Shown here in pieces: positions 26,928 through 35,241 of a stretch of DNA of 64,000 bases. A program made the position numbers and the translations under genes. The stretch covers positions 744,001 through 808,000 of the forward strand of contig JASGHK010000001.1 of NCBI GenBank assembly GCA_049841135.1, in the 5' to 3' direction. Source of the stretch: JACRCT01 sp049841135. Its GTDB lineage: Bacteria; Myxococcota; Myxococcia; Myxococcales; UBA5297. The first letter of the stretch is position 1; the number at the start of each line of letters is the position of its first letter. Below the pieces are notes generated by a model. It did no database searches. It was not told where the DNA came from and saw only the letters and a list, made by a program, of their open reading frames with translations.

Positions 26928-28165
26928 TCAGCCCCACTGCGCCTTGGCCGCCTTCGACAGCTCGGCGCCCATCCGCTCGAAGAACGCCTTCACCTGCTCC
27001 TGGGTGAACGGCGCCGCCGCCGCCTGCATCCGCTCACCGAAGGCCTGCGGGTGCAGCGAGAGCCCCGGGACCGCCGCGTCGCGCAGCGCCTCGAAGTTCT
27101 TGCCGTACTCCACGCACTCCCTGGGCACGTCGAGCTGCAGCTTCGCCAGCGGGTAGCGGCTCTGGCTGTCGATCATCGAGCCGACGCTCTTGCGGAACGC
27201 CGTCAGGCCCGACGAGACGCCGCTGACGAGCCCGATGACCTCCTGGCACTTCTTCATCCCCTCGGCGAAGCGGGCGTGGTGGAAGTTCGCCTCGGCGATC
27301 TCCTCGAGGCTGCCCTCCAGGTCCGGCCGGTCGGGGAGCAGCCGCTTCCCGCAGATCTGGCAGAAGTGGCTCTCCTTCGGGTTGGCCGACTGGCAGCGCG
27401 GGCACTTGGGGTCGCTCGCCACGGGGACGGCGTCCTTGGGCCGGCGCTCGAAGAGCACCCGCTCCAGGGAGGTCCGGAAGATCAGCTGCAGCCGCGACTG
27501 CTCGAGCGCGTCGATTTGGTCTGCGCGGCGCTGACCTTGGTGCGCGCCTCGACCCACGCCTTGCGCGCCTCGGCCTCCGACTGGCTCCACGCCGCGTCAC
27601 GTGCGGCCCAGGCGGCCCGCGTCGACTCGATCTGCGCGGCGACGTCGGCCTGCTCCTTCTGCAGCGCCAGGCTCTCGCCGTGCAGCTTGCGCATCTTCAG
27701 GATGTTGGCGAAGAAGCCGAAGCCGGTGCTCAGCTCGCGGATGCTGGCGTTGTACCGCTCGATGGCCGCCAGCAGGACCTCGTTGCGGGCCTTGAGCTTC
27801 TCCTCCGCCGCGTCCAGGTCGACGTTCTTCTGGTGGACGGCCACCTCGGCGCTCATCGACTTCTTGCGGATGGCCTCGGCCTTCTCCGCCAGCTCGTCGC
27901 GCTCGAGCTTGAGCACCGCCAGCTGGTCCTCGAACTCCGCCTCGGCCTTGGCCCGCGCCGCCTCCAGCGACTTGGCCAGCGCCGGCGGGAGCTGCCCGGC
28001 GCCGACGAACTTGCCCAGCTGCTCGAGCTCCGCTTCGCGGACCGCGGTGATCTCCGCGAAGAACGACTCGAACTTGGCCTGCAGCGCCGTCAGCCGCGCC
28101 TGGGCCTCGCCGGCGACCTTGAGCCGGTCGGCGAGGAAGCCATCGAACGTCGCGAGCGTCCCCAT
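26928..28165 (-). CDS. Coiled-coil protein with zinc ribbon, downstream of radical SAM gene (one frameshift)
   Basis: About 412 residues. It starts at 28165, where its ATG overlaps the tga of the radical SAM gene, so it is translationally coupled. The first 220 residues are a long Ala/Glu/Lys coiled coil (LEQLGKFVGAGQLPPALAKS, AEAEFEDQLAVLKLERDELA). A zinc ribbon then follows (CPRCQSANPKESHFCQICGK, four Cys), then a helical C-terminal domain. The frame breaks at 27515-27517: the coding strand reads aaatc where aagatc (K-I) is expected, a one-base deletion. Likely a cytoplasmic scaffold or substrate-handling partner of the enzyme. No family recognised. Confidence 0.7.
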
Positions 28166-29592
28166 CAGTTCCCTCCGCAGCCGGTGGCCGGCGCCTGCAC
28201 CCCGAAGCTCTTGCCGTTGCGCCGCTGGGCCTCCCACGCCCCGCGCGCAGCCACGTCGCCGGCGCCCGAGCGCGGGATCTCCTCGAAGCTGCCAGCCGCG
28301 TCCCAGTAAAGCGGGCACGCCCCCGCGCAGACGTCCACGTCCGGGCAGCCCTGGCAGACCGGCGGCACGTACTCCCGGTTGCTCCAGTACTTCGCCGCCC
28401 GGCCCTCGAGGATCTCGGCATAGGAGTTGGTCAAGAGCGACCCGATGCCCTGCCCGAACGAGCTGCAGGGCAGCACGTTGCCCGCCGGGTCCACCGAGAG
28501 GATGCCCGAGACGCAGGAGCAGCTCTTGGCTCCCTGCCCGATGAGCACTGGGTTCACCAGGCAGTACGGGATGGGCGAGTACCAGACGAAGCGGAGGCCC
28601 TCGGCCTTGGCGACCTCCACCAGCTCCGGCAGCTTGCGGCAGACCTCGGTGTAGCTGACCGGCTCGGTCGGCGGCGTGAGCGCCGTGCCGGTGCGGATGA
28701 GCATGTTCATCGACAGCGTCGGCAGCTTCAGGTCGCGGGCGACGAAGCGGATGAGGTCCGCCGCCCGGTCGAGGTTCGCCTTGCACAGCGTCGAGTTGGT
28801 GTGGACGTGGATGCCGAGCTTCTTGAAGTTGCGCACCCCGGCGATGGTCGCCTCGAAGCTGCCCTTGCGGCCGACCAGCAGGTCGTGCAGCCCGGCCTCG
28901 GTCGCCTCGATGGACACCTGGGCGGAGGCGAGACCGGCGTCGACCAACGTCTTGGCGTAGGCCGCGTCGCCGGCGCGCACGCCGTTGGTGATGAGGTTGA
29001 CGCGCAAGCCCAGGTCGGCGCCATGGCGGACCAGCTCCGGCAGGTCGGGGCGCAGCGTCGCCTCTCCGCCGGTGAAGCTGAGCGAGGGCACGTGCGCCTC
29101 GTTCATGATCTTGTCCATGACCGCCTTCACCTGGGCGCCGGTCATGACCTGGTGCTCGCCGTCGCGGTACGGGCTGGCGGCGTAGCAGAAGGCGCAGCGG
29201 TTCTGGCAGGCGTAGGTGACGGCGATCTCCGCCAGCACCGGGTACCCGATCCGCTTGCGGTCGAAGTCGACGAAGCGCACCAGCGGCTTGGGCGAGAAGT
29301 CCTCGCGCATCATGGCGCCGATGGCCTCGAGCAGCTTCTCGGCGTCGGCGAGCAGCCGCTCGGGGTCGGCCCCCAGCTTGGGCGCGAGCGCGGCAAGCAC
29401 CTCGCCTGCCGGGTGCCGCTCGCGGCCGTAGAGCGCCTCGATGATCGCCGCCGCCGTCTCGTTGACGCCCAGCGTCTTCTCCGGGCGGATGAGCAGCAGC
29501 TTGTCGGCGCGGCGCACGAAGACGGCAGTGCGGGTGGCGTTGATGAACCCGTCGACCTTGGCGAGGCGATTGGCGTCGAGGACCGTCGCCAT
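28165..29592 (-). CDS. Radical SAM/SPASM peptide-modifying enzyme with PqqD-like N-terminal domain
   Basis: A 475-residue enzyme. Residues 1-100 resemble a PqqD-type RiPP recognition element (VDGFINATRTAVFVRRADKL then LGVNETAAAIIEALYG). The radical SAM core carries C129-x3-C133-x2-C136 (YACQNRCAFCYAA), binding the 4Fe-4S cluster that cleaves SAM; SFTGGEATLRPDL is the GGE SAM-binding motif. The C-terminal SPASM domain has several Cys (CSCVSGILSVDPAGNVLPC, CQGCPDVDVCAGACPLYW) for extra clusters. Such enzymes modify ribosomal peptides or protein side chains. Its start overlaps the stop of the gene whose product ends in Cys-His-Ser-Ala repeats, which is the obvious substrate candidate. Confidence 0.9.
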   Translation of the reverse strand: MATVLDANRLAKVDGFINATRTAVFVRRADKLLLIRPEKTLGVNETAAAIIEALYGRERHPAGEVLAALAPKLGADPERLLADAEKLLEAIGAMMREDFSPKPLVRFVDFDRKRIGYPVLAEIAVTYACQNRCAFCYAASPYRDGEHQVMTGAQVKAVMDKIMNEAHVPSLSFTGGEATLRPDLPELVRHGADLGLRVNLITNGVRAGDAAYAKTLVDAGLASAQVSIEATEAGLHDLLVGRKGSFEATIAGVRNFKKLGIHVHTNSTLCKANLDRAADLIRFVARDLKLPTLSMNMLIRTGTALTPPTEPVSYTEVCRKLPELVEVAKAEGLRFVWYSPIPYCLVNPVLIGQGAKSCSCVSGILSVDPAGNVLPCSSFGQGIGSLLTNSYAEILEGRAAKYWSNREYVPPVCQGCPDVDVCAGACPLYWDAAGSFEEIPRSGAGDVAARGAWEAQRRNGKSFGVQAPATGCGGN

Positions 29593-32384
29593 CAGAAGCT
29601 CCCCGCGCAGGAGGAGACGCAGGCCGAGTGGCAGGCGCTGTGGCAGGCGCAGGCGTCGTGGCAGGCCGAGTGACAGGCGCTGTGGCAGGCCGAATGGCAG
29701 GCGCTGTGGCACGCCGAATGGCACGCGTCATAGCCCGCGAAGACCGAGGCGGCGATGGCGGCCCCCGCGACCGTGGACTTGTCGCCGCCCTTGCCGTCCT
29801 TGGCGGCCGTGGGCTTCGGGTCGAAGTCGAACAGGCTCTCGAGCTTGTCCACGGTGGCGCCAGCGGTCTTCTCGATGGAGCTGACGACCCCGGCGGCGAA
29901 GTCCTGGACCTGGGCCACGGCCCCCGTCGTCGTCTGCACCGGCCGCGTTGCGCCGAGCACGTTGATGGGCAGGTTGAGCGGCGCCGAAGCCGGGATGGGC
30001 GTCGGGTAGCACTGGTGGAAGTCCTGGAAGAACGAGTCGGAGAGGTAGAGCGTGTGGTAGTGGCGGTTGAAGTAGTCGTCGCGATGCGAGGTGCCGCGCA
30101 GCTCGTCCCACGCCATGCGGACCCTCTGCTGCTGCGCGTTGACGGTCGCCGTGGGGTCGGCGCGCCACATCTTGGGCTGCACCGCGTCGGAGAGCGCCTT
30201 GAGCACGGCCTGGACGCCCGCCTTGGACAGCGTGCCGTCCTTGGTCGAGAGGTTGCGGACGAAGGCGAGCTCCGGGCCGGTCGTGGCGAGCGACAGGTCC
30301 TTGACCGCCACCTGCAGCGGGTTGCGGCTGAGGATTTGCAGGGCACCCTTCTCCTGGAGCCCCAGGACGACCAGGTTGATGGCCTTGATGGGCCGGTCCA
30401 TCACCACCGCGGCCTCCACCGGCGTCAGCTCGGGGACGAAGCCCGGCTTGCGGAAGGTGGCGACGGTGATCTCCGGGGCCGTGTATTGCGGGCCCTTCTC
30501 CTTCAAGTAGACGTCCAGCGCCGGATGCAGCCGGGCGAGGCGCACGCCGATGGCCAGGATGCCGCTGATGAGCAGCCAGACCAGCCGGACCGGGATGAGC
30601 ACCGCTGTCCAGCCGAACAGCGTGCCCTCGGTCGGGTGCAGCCAGACGAACTTGCGCCGCGGCATCAGCACGTCGGCGCAGAGGTGCGTCTTGGCGATCT
30701 TGTCCACGATCAGCAGCGGCCAGCCGATGACCAGGAACGCCAACAGCAGGAGGAACCCGTTGCCGACGAAGGCGGCGATGGCCCAGGTCACGAGCTTGGA
30801 GACCTCTTCGATGGCCCAGGCCTTGTCGGCGGAGGCCAGCTCGCCGCTGACCAGCCGGCGAGAGAAGACGCCCAGCCCGGGGAAGAACCCACGCATGACG
30901 TGGAGCGGATCGGAGAGGACGAGCACTTCGAGCTTCGCCGGCGGGGCGACGCCGGTGCGCGCGGGCGTGGAGATGCTCACCTGCGGCGACTCGAGGCTGG
31001 CCCCGCGCAACACGGTGGCCGGGTCGACCTGCAGCGCCTTCCAGTCGGCCTCGTCGGCGCGGATGGCGAGCTGCTCTCGCGACGGGCTGACCGGAATGAT
31101 CGGCAGGCGGACGTCCTCGCCCAGGTACTGGCCTACGGCCAAAGGCTGACCCGTGATCGAGACCGCCGGCATCCCGCTCTGGAACACGATGCGGGTCGTG
31201 GTGGTCGCCTCGCGCGGGGCCCACGTCGCCGGCACGCCCTCGAAGGCGATGGGCAGCCAGGTGTCCTTGCCGACGGCGCGGACGGGCGCGAAGAGGTCGA
31301 TGTGCATCGACTTGCGGACGCGGACCTCGAAGCTCTCTCCAGGCTTGGTGGCGCGCGGGAAGAGCAGAGACCCGTCGTCGGTGGCGGTGCAGGCGCCCTC
31401 GGCTCCCTCGATGGTGACCGAGCAGGTCTGGCCCAGCTCCGGCCACCCGGGCTCGAGCGGCGGCTTGGGCAGGAAGTTGCGCGAGCCGGACTCGCGGAAG
31501 CCGAAGCGGGCGTCGATGACCAGGTTGCGCGTGGCCTTGTCCGAAAGGCCAGGCTCGGTCGAGAGCAGGTAGGACTCGGAGACGAGCGTCGCCGAGCCCT
31601 CGGACTTGAGGCGCTCCCCCTCCGCCGCGCCGCTCGCCTCCACGTTCGAGCCGCTGGAGACACCGGGAAGCGCCGAGGCCGGCAGATAGACGCGCAGCAG
31701 GTGGACGCCCTGCGCCGCGAGCGAGGTCTTCTCGGCGTAGACCGTCAGCCGCCGCTGGTCGTGGTAGTCGGTGTAGTTGAAGGCCCAATGCTGCTGCTCG
31801 GCGAGGCTGCCCGGGTCGGTGAGCACGCCCGCCTCGTCGACCATCTTCGGGGTGATGTCCTCGTGGCGCTTGACCTCCGCGGACAGCGGGACCGGCAGCA
31901 CCAGGTGGATGACCGACTTCTCGATCGGGAAGATCCACCGGACCGGGTTGAACCAGACTGCCAGCAGGTCCTTGCCGTCCCTGCTGGTGGGATCGGCGAA
32001 CCGGTGGTTGGAGCGGAAGTGCAGCTGCAGCACGTAGGTCTTGCCGGCGGACGTCGCGTTGGCGAAGGCCACCCGGTAGTAGCCCGGCTTGCCCGGCACC
32101 GGCGCGGTCGTGACCGCTTGCCCGGTGCCCGGGACGCCCTTCTCCATCAACGCCGCGCGGGTGAAGTGGACCGGCTCGTAGAACTGGCCCACCTCCTTGA
32201 TCGCGTTGCGCGTCCCCTGCTCCAGGAACGCGAGCGTGTAGATGACGTCCATCGCCCCGTTGTCCTGGACGAAGGCCTGCGAGTCCTGCTCCAGGAGCTG
32301 GACCTGGGCGTCGGCGCTGCCCTGGGCAAGCAGCAGGACGACGAGGGCTGCAGCGACGGTGGGGAGGGTGGCGAAGGGCCGCAT
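29592..32384 (-). CDS. DUF2207-like membrane protein with Cys-His-Ser-Ala repeat tail
   Basis: A 930-residue protein with a signal peptide (cleavage near SADAQ). A large extracytoplasmic beta region covers about 30-525. Two transmembrane helices lie near 534-560 and 590-616. A soluble region (617-870) resembles the C-terminal half of DUF2207 proteins. After a short hinge the last 43 residues (888-930) hold 11 Cys in a near-perfect C-H-S-A repeat, ending SCAGSF. With an N-terminal signal and two helices, the tail should sit on the same side of the membrane as the N-terminus or be accessible to cytoplasmic enzymes, depending on topology. Translationally coupled to the radical SAM gene. Its own role is unknown. 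Confidence 0.85.
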   Translation of the reverse strand: MRPFATLPTVAAALVVLLLAQGSADAQVQLLEQDSQAFVQDNGAMDVIYTLAFLEQGTRNAIKEVGQFYEPVHFTRAALMEKGVPGTGQAVTTAPVPGKPGYYRVAFANATSAGKTYVLQLHFRSNHRFADPTSRDGKDLLAVWFNPVRWIFPIEKSVIHLVLPVPLSAEVKRHEDITPKMVDEAGVLTDPGSLAEQQHWAFNYTDYHDQRRLTVYAEKTSLAAQGVHLLRVYLPASALPGVSSGSNVEASGAAEGERLKSEGSATLVSESYLLSTEPGLSDKATRNLVIDARFGFRESGSRNFLPKPPLEPGWPELGQTCSVTIEGAEGACTATDDGSLLFPRATKPGESFEVRVRKSMHIDLFAPVRAVGKDTWLPIAFEGVPATWAPREATTTTRIVFQSGMPAVSITGQPLAVGQYLGEDVRLPIIPVSPSREQLAIRADEADWKALQVDPATVLRGASLESPQVSISTPARTGVAPPAKLEVLVLSDPLHVMRGFFPGLGVFSRRLVSGELASADKAWAIEEVSKLVTWAIAAFVGNGFLLLLAFLVIGWPLLIVDKIAKTHLCADVLMPRRKFVWLHPTEGTLFGWTAVLIPVRLVWLLISGILAIGVRLARLHPALDVYLKEKGPQYTAPEITVATFRKPGFVPELTPVEAAVVMDRPIKAINLVVLGLQEKGALQILSRNPLQVAVKDLSLATTGPELAFVRNLSTKDGTLSKAGVQAVLKALSDAVQPKMWRADPTATVNAQQQRVRMAWDELRGTSHRDDYFNRHYHTLYLSDSFFQDFHQCYPTPIPASAPLNLPINVLGATRPVQTTTGAVAQVQDFAAGVVSSIEKTAGATVDKLESLFDFDPKPTAAKDGKGGDKSTVAGAAIAASVFAGYDACHSACHSACHSACHSACHSACHDACACHSACHSACVSSCAGSF
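29607..29723 (-). repeat. Coding repeat: eleven-Cys CHSA tail of the DUF2207-like protein
   Basis: Codons for Cys888 (29721-29723) to Cys926 (29607-29609). The units are five CHSA, one CHDA, one CA, two CHSA, one CVSS and a last Cys. Serine is written alternately tcg and agc, with cat or cac for His, giving an imprecise 24-base repeat at the DNA level while the protein repeat is nearly exact. Confidence 0.9.
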
Positions 32385-32573
32385 GGAGCGCTCCGCCGGG
32401 CGGACGCTCGGTCCTGCCGGATCGAGTTGACAGGACGCGCCCCCGGCGCCGTCCTTCCTAGCATTGTTCGCCAGGCAACGACAGGCTCAGAGCTCCGCCT
32501 CGCCCCTCCCCCAAACGAGAGGGAGCCGCAGGCGTCGCGACCTTGGCTCTTCCCTCGGCCAGACGGCCGCGGT

Positions 32574-32825
32574 TCAGCCCTTCAAGTTGCGCGAGGAGTT
32601 CTCGGGGAAGCCGAAGCTGGTCGGGTCCTTCTCCGGGTCGAAGTCGCAGAACTCCTTGCGCTCGCCGTTCTCGACCTGCTCGCTCTTCTTGCCGAAGCAG
32701 TAGGGGCAAGTCAGGTGCTCGGGCGCCGTCTTGTCGACCTGGTTGCGCACGCAGAAGACCTTCTTGCCCGTTGGCTCCTGCTTCTTGGGGTCGGCCTTCG
32801 TCTTGTCCGCAGCGTCTTTCGCCAT
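32574..32825 (-). CDS. Small zinc-ribbon-like protein
   Basis: An 83-residue Lys-rich protein from ATG 32825 after a Lys-rich head. It has four Cys (VFCVRNQ, LTCPYCFGKK, KEFCDFDP) that could bind one zinc. It ends NSSRNLKG. It lies 190 bases upstream of the CHSA-tail gene on the same strand and could be the first member of that cluster or independent. No family recognised. Confidence 0.65.
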   Translation of the reverse strand: MAKDAADKTKADPKKQEPTGKKVFCVRNQVDKTAPEHLTCPYCFGKKSEQVENGERKEFCDFDPEKDPTSFGFPENSSRNLKG

Positions 32826-32976
32826 CGCGTCCCTCGCCTCGTCGCACCTGAAGAGCCGTGCGGACGTCCGCACGCTGGGCCTTCGCCAGCCCCCTACATA
32901 ACGCGCAACCCGGCGTTTCGCAGCCCCGTCGCAGCCCGCGTCCCTACCATTGCCTTCAGGAAGGAGGGCGACCGCC

Positions 32977-33657
32977 ATGCCCGACCCCGGGATCGAGGAA
33001 CTCAGGCAGCTGCTCGAAAGGTTCGACACCGGCCTGCTGACCACGCGAGGCGGCGACGGCCACTTCCACACCCGGCCGATGGCCCTGCAGGCCCGCTCCA
33101 TCGAGGACGGGCTCTGGTTCGCCACCACCGAAGGCAGCGCGAAGGTCGCCGACCTGGAGGCCGACCCGCACTGCGGCGTCGCCTTCTACGACAAGGCGAC
33201 CTACGTCTCGGTCAGCGGTGAGGCGACCCTGGTGCGCGACCGGGCCACGGTCCACCGGCTCTGGAGCGCCAGCTGGAGGCCCTGGTTCCCCGACGGGCCG
33301 GACCAGGAGGACCTGGTGCTCATCCACCTGCGCCCCGAGCACGCCGAGTTCGTCCATCCCCATACCGGCCGGCTGCAGGTGCTCTTCACCATGGCCCGGC
33401 GGCTGGTGACGCACGGCCGCCAGGAGCCCGCCCCGAAGGTCGAGCTCGACCTCGCTCCGCAGCCGAGCTCGATCGGGCTGCGGGCTTCGGGCTCCGGGCT
33501 TCGGGTCAAGCCGCTGGCGGAGGCTGCGGGCTTCGGACGGGACGGCGGGCCTGGGCCTCAGCGTCGGGGAAGCGGAGCCGACCGACGAAGGTCAGAGAGT
33601 TCACGACGAAGACCTTGGGCATACGAAACGCTTGGAAACCTCGGCGTTCGCTCCTAA
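32977..33657 (+). CDS. Pyridoxamine 5'-phosphate oxidase-like flavin-binding protein (general stress type)
   Basis: Starts at ATG 32977 with aaggagg ten bases upstream. Residues 1-150 match the Pyridox_ox_2/general stress protein 26 family: LLTTRGGDGHFHTRPMALQA, LWFATTEGSAKVADLEADPH, VAFYDKATYVSVSGEATLVR. These split-barrel proteins bind FMN or F420. The last 70 residues (SSIGLRASGSGL onward) look unlike the family: they are encoded by a gggcttcggg-type repeat and a random-looking Arg/Gly region, suggesting the original stop was lost or that the repeat inserted in the 3' end. Confidence 0.82.
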   Translation: MPDPGIEELRQLLERFDTGLLTTRGGDGHFHTRPMALQARSIEDGLWFATTEGSAKVADLEADPHCGVAFYDKATYVSVSGEATLVRDRATVHRLWSASWRPWFPDGPDQEDLVLIHLRPEHAEFVHPHTGRLQVLFTMARRLVTHGRQEPAPKVELDLAPQPSSIGLRASGSGLRVKPLAEAAGFGRDGGPGPQRRGSGADRRRSESSRRRPWAYETLGNLGVRS

Positions 33658-33667
33658 AAGAGCCGCC

Positions 33668-34210
33668 ATGAGCCTCGTCCAACTCAAGCTCCCACAGCCC
33701 GAAACCGACTCCTCCGCCAGCCACCCCGTCGACGGTCTGCTCGCCTGCCACGCGCGCATCCGCGAGTTCACCCAGCTCTCGGCGAGCCTGGCGGCCGCCC
33801 AGGCCGACCCCGCCTCGGCCCAGAGCGCCGCGGGCGCCGTGCGCCGCTACTTCGCCCAGGCCCTGCCGCTGCACGAGGCCGACGAGGACCTCTCCATCGC
33901 CCCGAGGCTGCGCGCGCTCCACCCCCAGGACACCCTCGTCCAGGCGCTCGACCTCATCGCCCGCCAGCACCCGGACATCGACCGGGTCATCGGGCGGATG
34001 ATGCCGCTGTGGGAGGCCATCGAGGCCGATGGCACGCGGCTCCCGGCGCTGGCCGAGCAGCTGGCCAAGGCCAGCGAGCGCCTCTCGATGATCTGGACCC
34101 CACACCTGGCGCTCGAAGAGACGGAGGTCTTCCCCGCCATCCGCGAGTTGCTCTCGCCCGAGGCGGTGGAAGCCGTGCGCGCCGAGATGGCCGAGCGCCG
34201 CAGGCAGTAG
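33668..34210 (+). CDS. Hemerythrin-like HHE-domain protein
   Basis: A 180-residue helical protein. ATG 33668 is preferred over an in-frame TTG at 33632, although its ribosome site is weak. The HHE-type motifs appear as LLACHARIREFTQL, LHEADEDLSIAPRL, ARQHPDIDRVIGRM and WTPHLALEETEVFP: helices placing His and Glu as di-iron ligands. Such proteins bind oxygen, nitric oxide or iron. It begins ten bases after the stop of the flavin-binding protein, so both are probably one operon, perhaps for redox or nitrosative stress. Confidence 0.85.
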   Translation: MSLVQLKLPQPETDSSASHPVDGLLACHARIREFTQLSASLAAAQADPASAQSAAGAVRRYFAQALPLHEADEDLSIAPRLRALHPQDTLVQALDLIARQHPDIDRVIGRMMPLWEAIEADGTRLPALAEQLAKASERLSMIWTPHLALEETEVFPAIRELLSPEAVEAVRAEMAERRRQ

Positions 34211-34265
34211 CAGAAGCCACCGAGTCCGCTGCTTTCCTGAAGCCTGGAGCCCGGAGCCTGGAGCC

Positions 34266-35189
34266 TCAGTAGATCTCCAGCTTCTTGATCGCGTAGTAGA
34301 TCGCCCAGGCCATCGCGCCCATCGCCGCCAGGAACACCGGGTAGCCGATGTGCCAGTTGTCGGCACCGACCCACCCGGTGAACTCGCTCATGCCGCCGAC
34401 GCCGGCGAAGAAGCTGGGCACGGCCACCGCGATGACGAGGGCGTTGAGGTCCTTCATCATCACGTTCAGGTTGTTGCTGACCAGCGAGGCGCGGGCGTCC
34501 ATCAGGCCCGAGAGGATGCTCGAGTAGGTCTGGGTCAGCGTCAGGCACTGCAGGTTGTCGATGATGATGTCCTCGAGCAGCTCCAGGTTGTCGGGCGTGA
34601 AGCCGATCTTCGCGGAGTAGCCCTTCAGCTTGCTGATGACCGAGTTGTTGTCGTTGAGCGCGGAGAGGAAGTACACGAGGCTCTTCTCGAGCGTGAACAT
34701 GTTCAGCAGGTGCTTGTTCTCGATCGAGGTGTTGATCTTCGTCTCCAGCGACTCCGACAGCATGTTGATGACCTTCAGGTGCCCCATGAAGTGGTTGATG
34801 ATCACGTAGATCATCCGGAGCAGGACTTCCTGGAGGTTGTTGGTCTTGTTGGCCTGCTTTCCCTCGAACAGCGGGATGTCCTGGGAGAGCACGACGATCA
34901 GCTTCTCCTTGAACAGGAACACGCCCGCGCTCATCACCCGGAACAGGAAGTTGTCCTTGCTCGAGTAGTTGCAGGGGCGCTTCAGGATGAGCGCGATGTG
35001 GTCCTCCTCCAGCTCGAAGCGGCCGATCTCGTCGGGGTCGAGCGCCGACTGGAGGTTGTGCGGGTCGATCTTGTGGACCTCGAGCAGCTCCTTGGTCTCC
35101 GCTTCGTTGGGCGCTACGAACACCGCCATCGGGCCGGGGGTGCTGCTCTCGGTGATCTTGCCGTTCTCGATTCGGTAGTAGCGGATCAT
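34266..35189 (-). CDS. CorA-like divalent metal transporter, divergent (GMS instead of GMN)
   Basis: A 307-residue protein with a soluble alpha/beta head (MIRYYRIENGKITESSTPG), long central helices (LETKINTSIENKHLLNMFTL, DIIIDNLQCLTLTQTYSSIL) and two C-terminal membrane helices, the CorA plan. The signature loop between the helices reads GGMSEF where CorA has YGMN. It therefore belongs to a divergent branch whose ion specificity is uncertain (Mg2+, Co2+, Zn2+ or other). It is last in a three-gene minus-strand run after oligoendopeptidase F and the Bax-inhibitor-like gene. Confidence 0.82.
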   Translation of the reverse strand: MIRYYRIENGKITESSTPGPMAVFVAPNEAETKELLEVHKIDPHNLQSALDPDEIGRFELEEDHIALILKRPCNYSSKDNFLFRVMSAGVFLFKEKLIVVLSQDIPLFEGKQANKTNNLQEVLLRMIYVIINHFMGHLKVINMLSESLETKINTSIENKHLLNMFTLEKSLVYFLSALNDNNSVISKLKGYSAKIGFTPDNLELLEDIIIDNLQCLTLTQTYSSILSGLMDARASLVSNNLNVMMKDLNALVIAVAVPSFFAGVGGMSEFTGWVGADNWHIGYPVFLAAMGAMAWAIYYAIKKLEIY

Positions 35190-35241
35190 GGCGGAGCCTC
35201 GAGGGCCGGTGGAAGCAGGCCTCCGGGCCTGCTTCTCCGAA

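Noticed and set aside
29595..29740. CRISPR-like short repeats
   Set aside because: The periodic DNA pattern is explained by the in-frame CHSA coding repeat; there are no unique spacers and no cas genes.
28165..32384. His-Xaa-Ser (Hxs) type radical SAM system
   Set aside because: The repeat is C-H-S-A rather than H-x-S, and I see no second radical SAM gene or HxsD-like partner. The resemblance is only in the general logic.
29628..33221. A very long plus-strand open frame opposite the CHSA-tail gene
   Set aside because: It is antisense to a strongly coding gene with recognisable domains, is Arg/Gly-rich and lacks any family motif. Such long antisense frames are expected in very GC-rich DNA.
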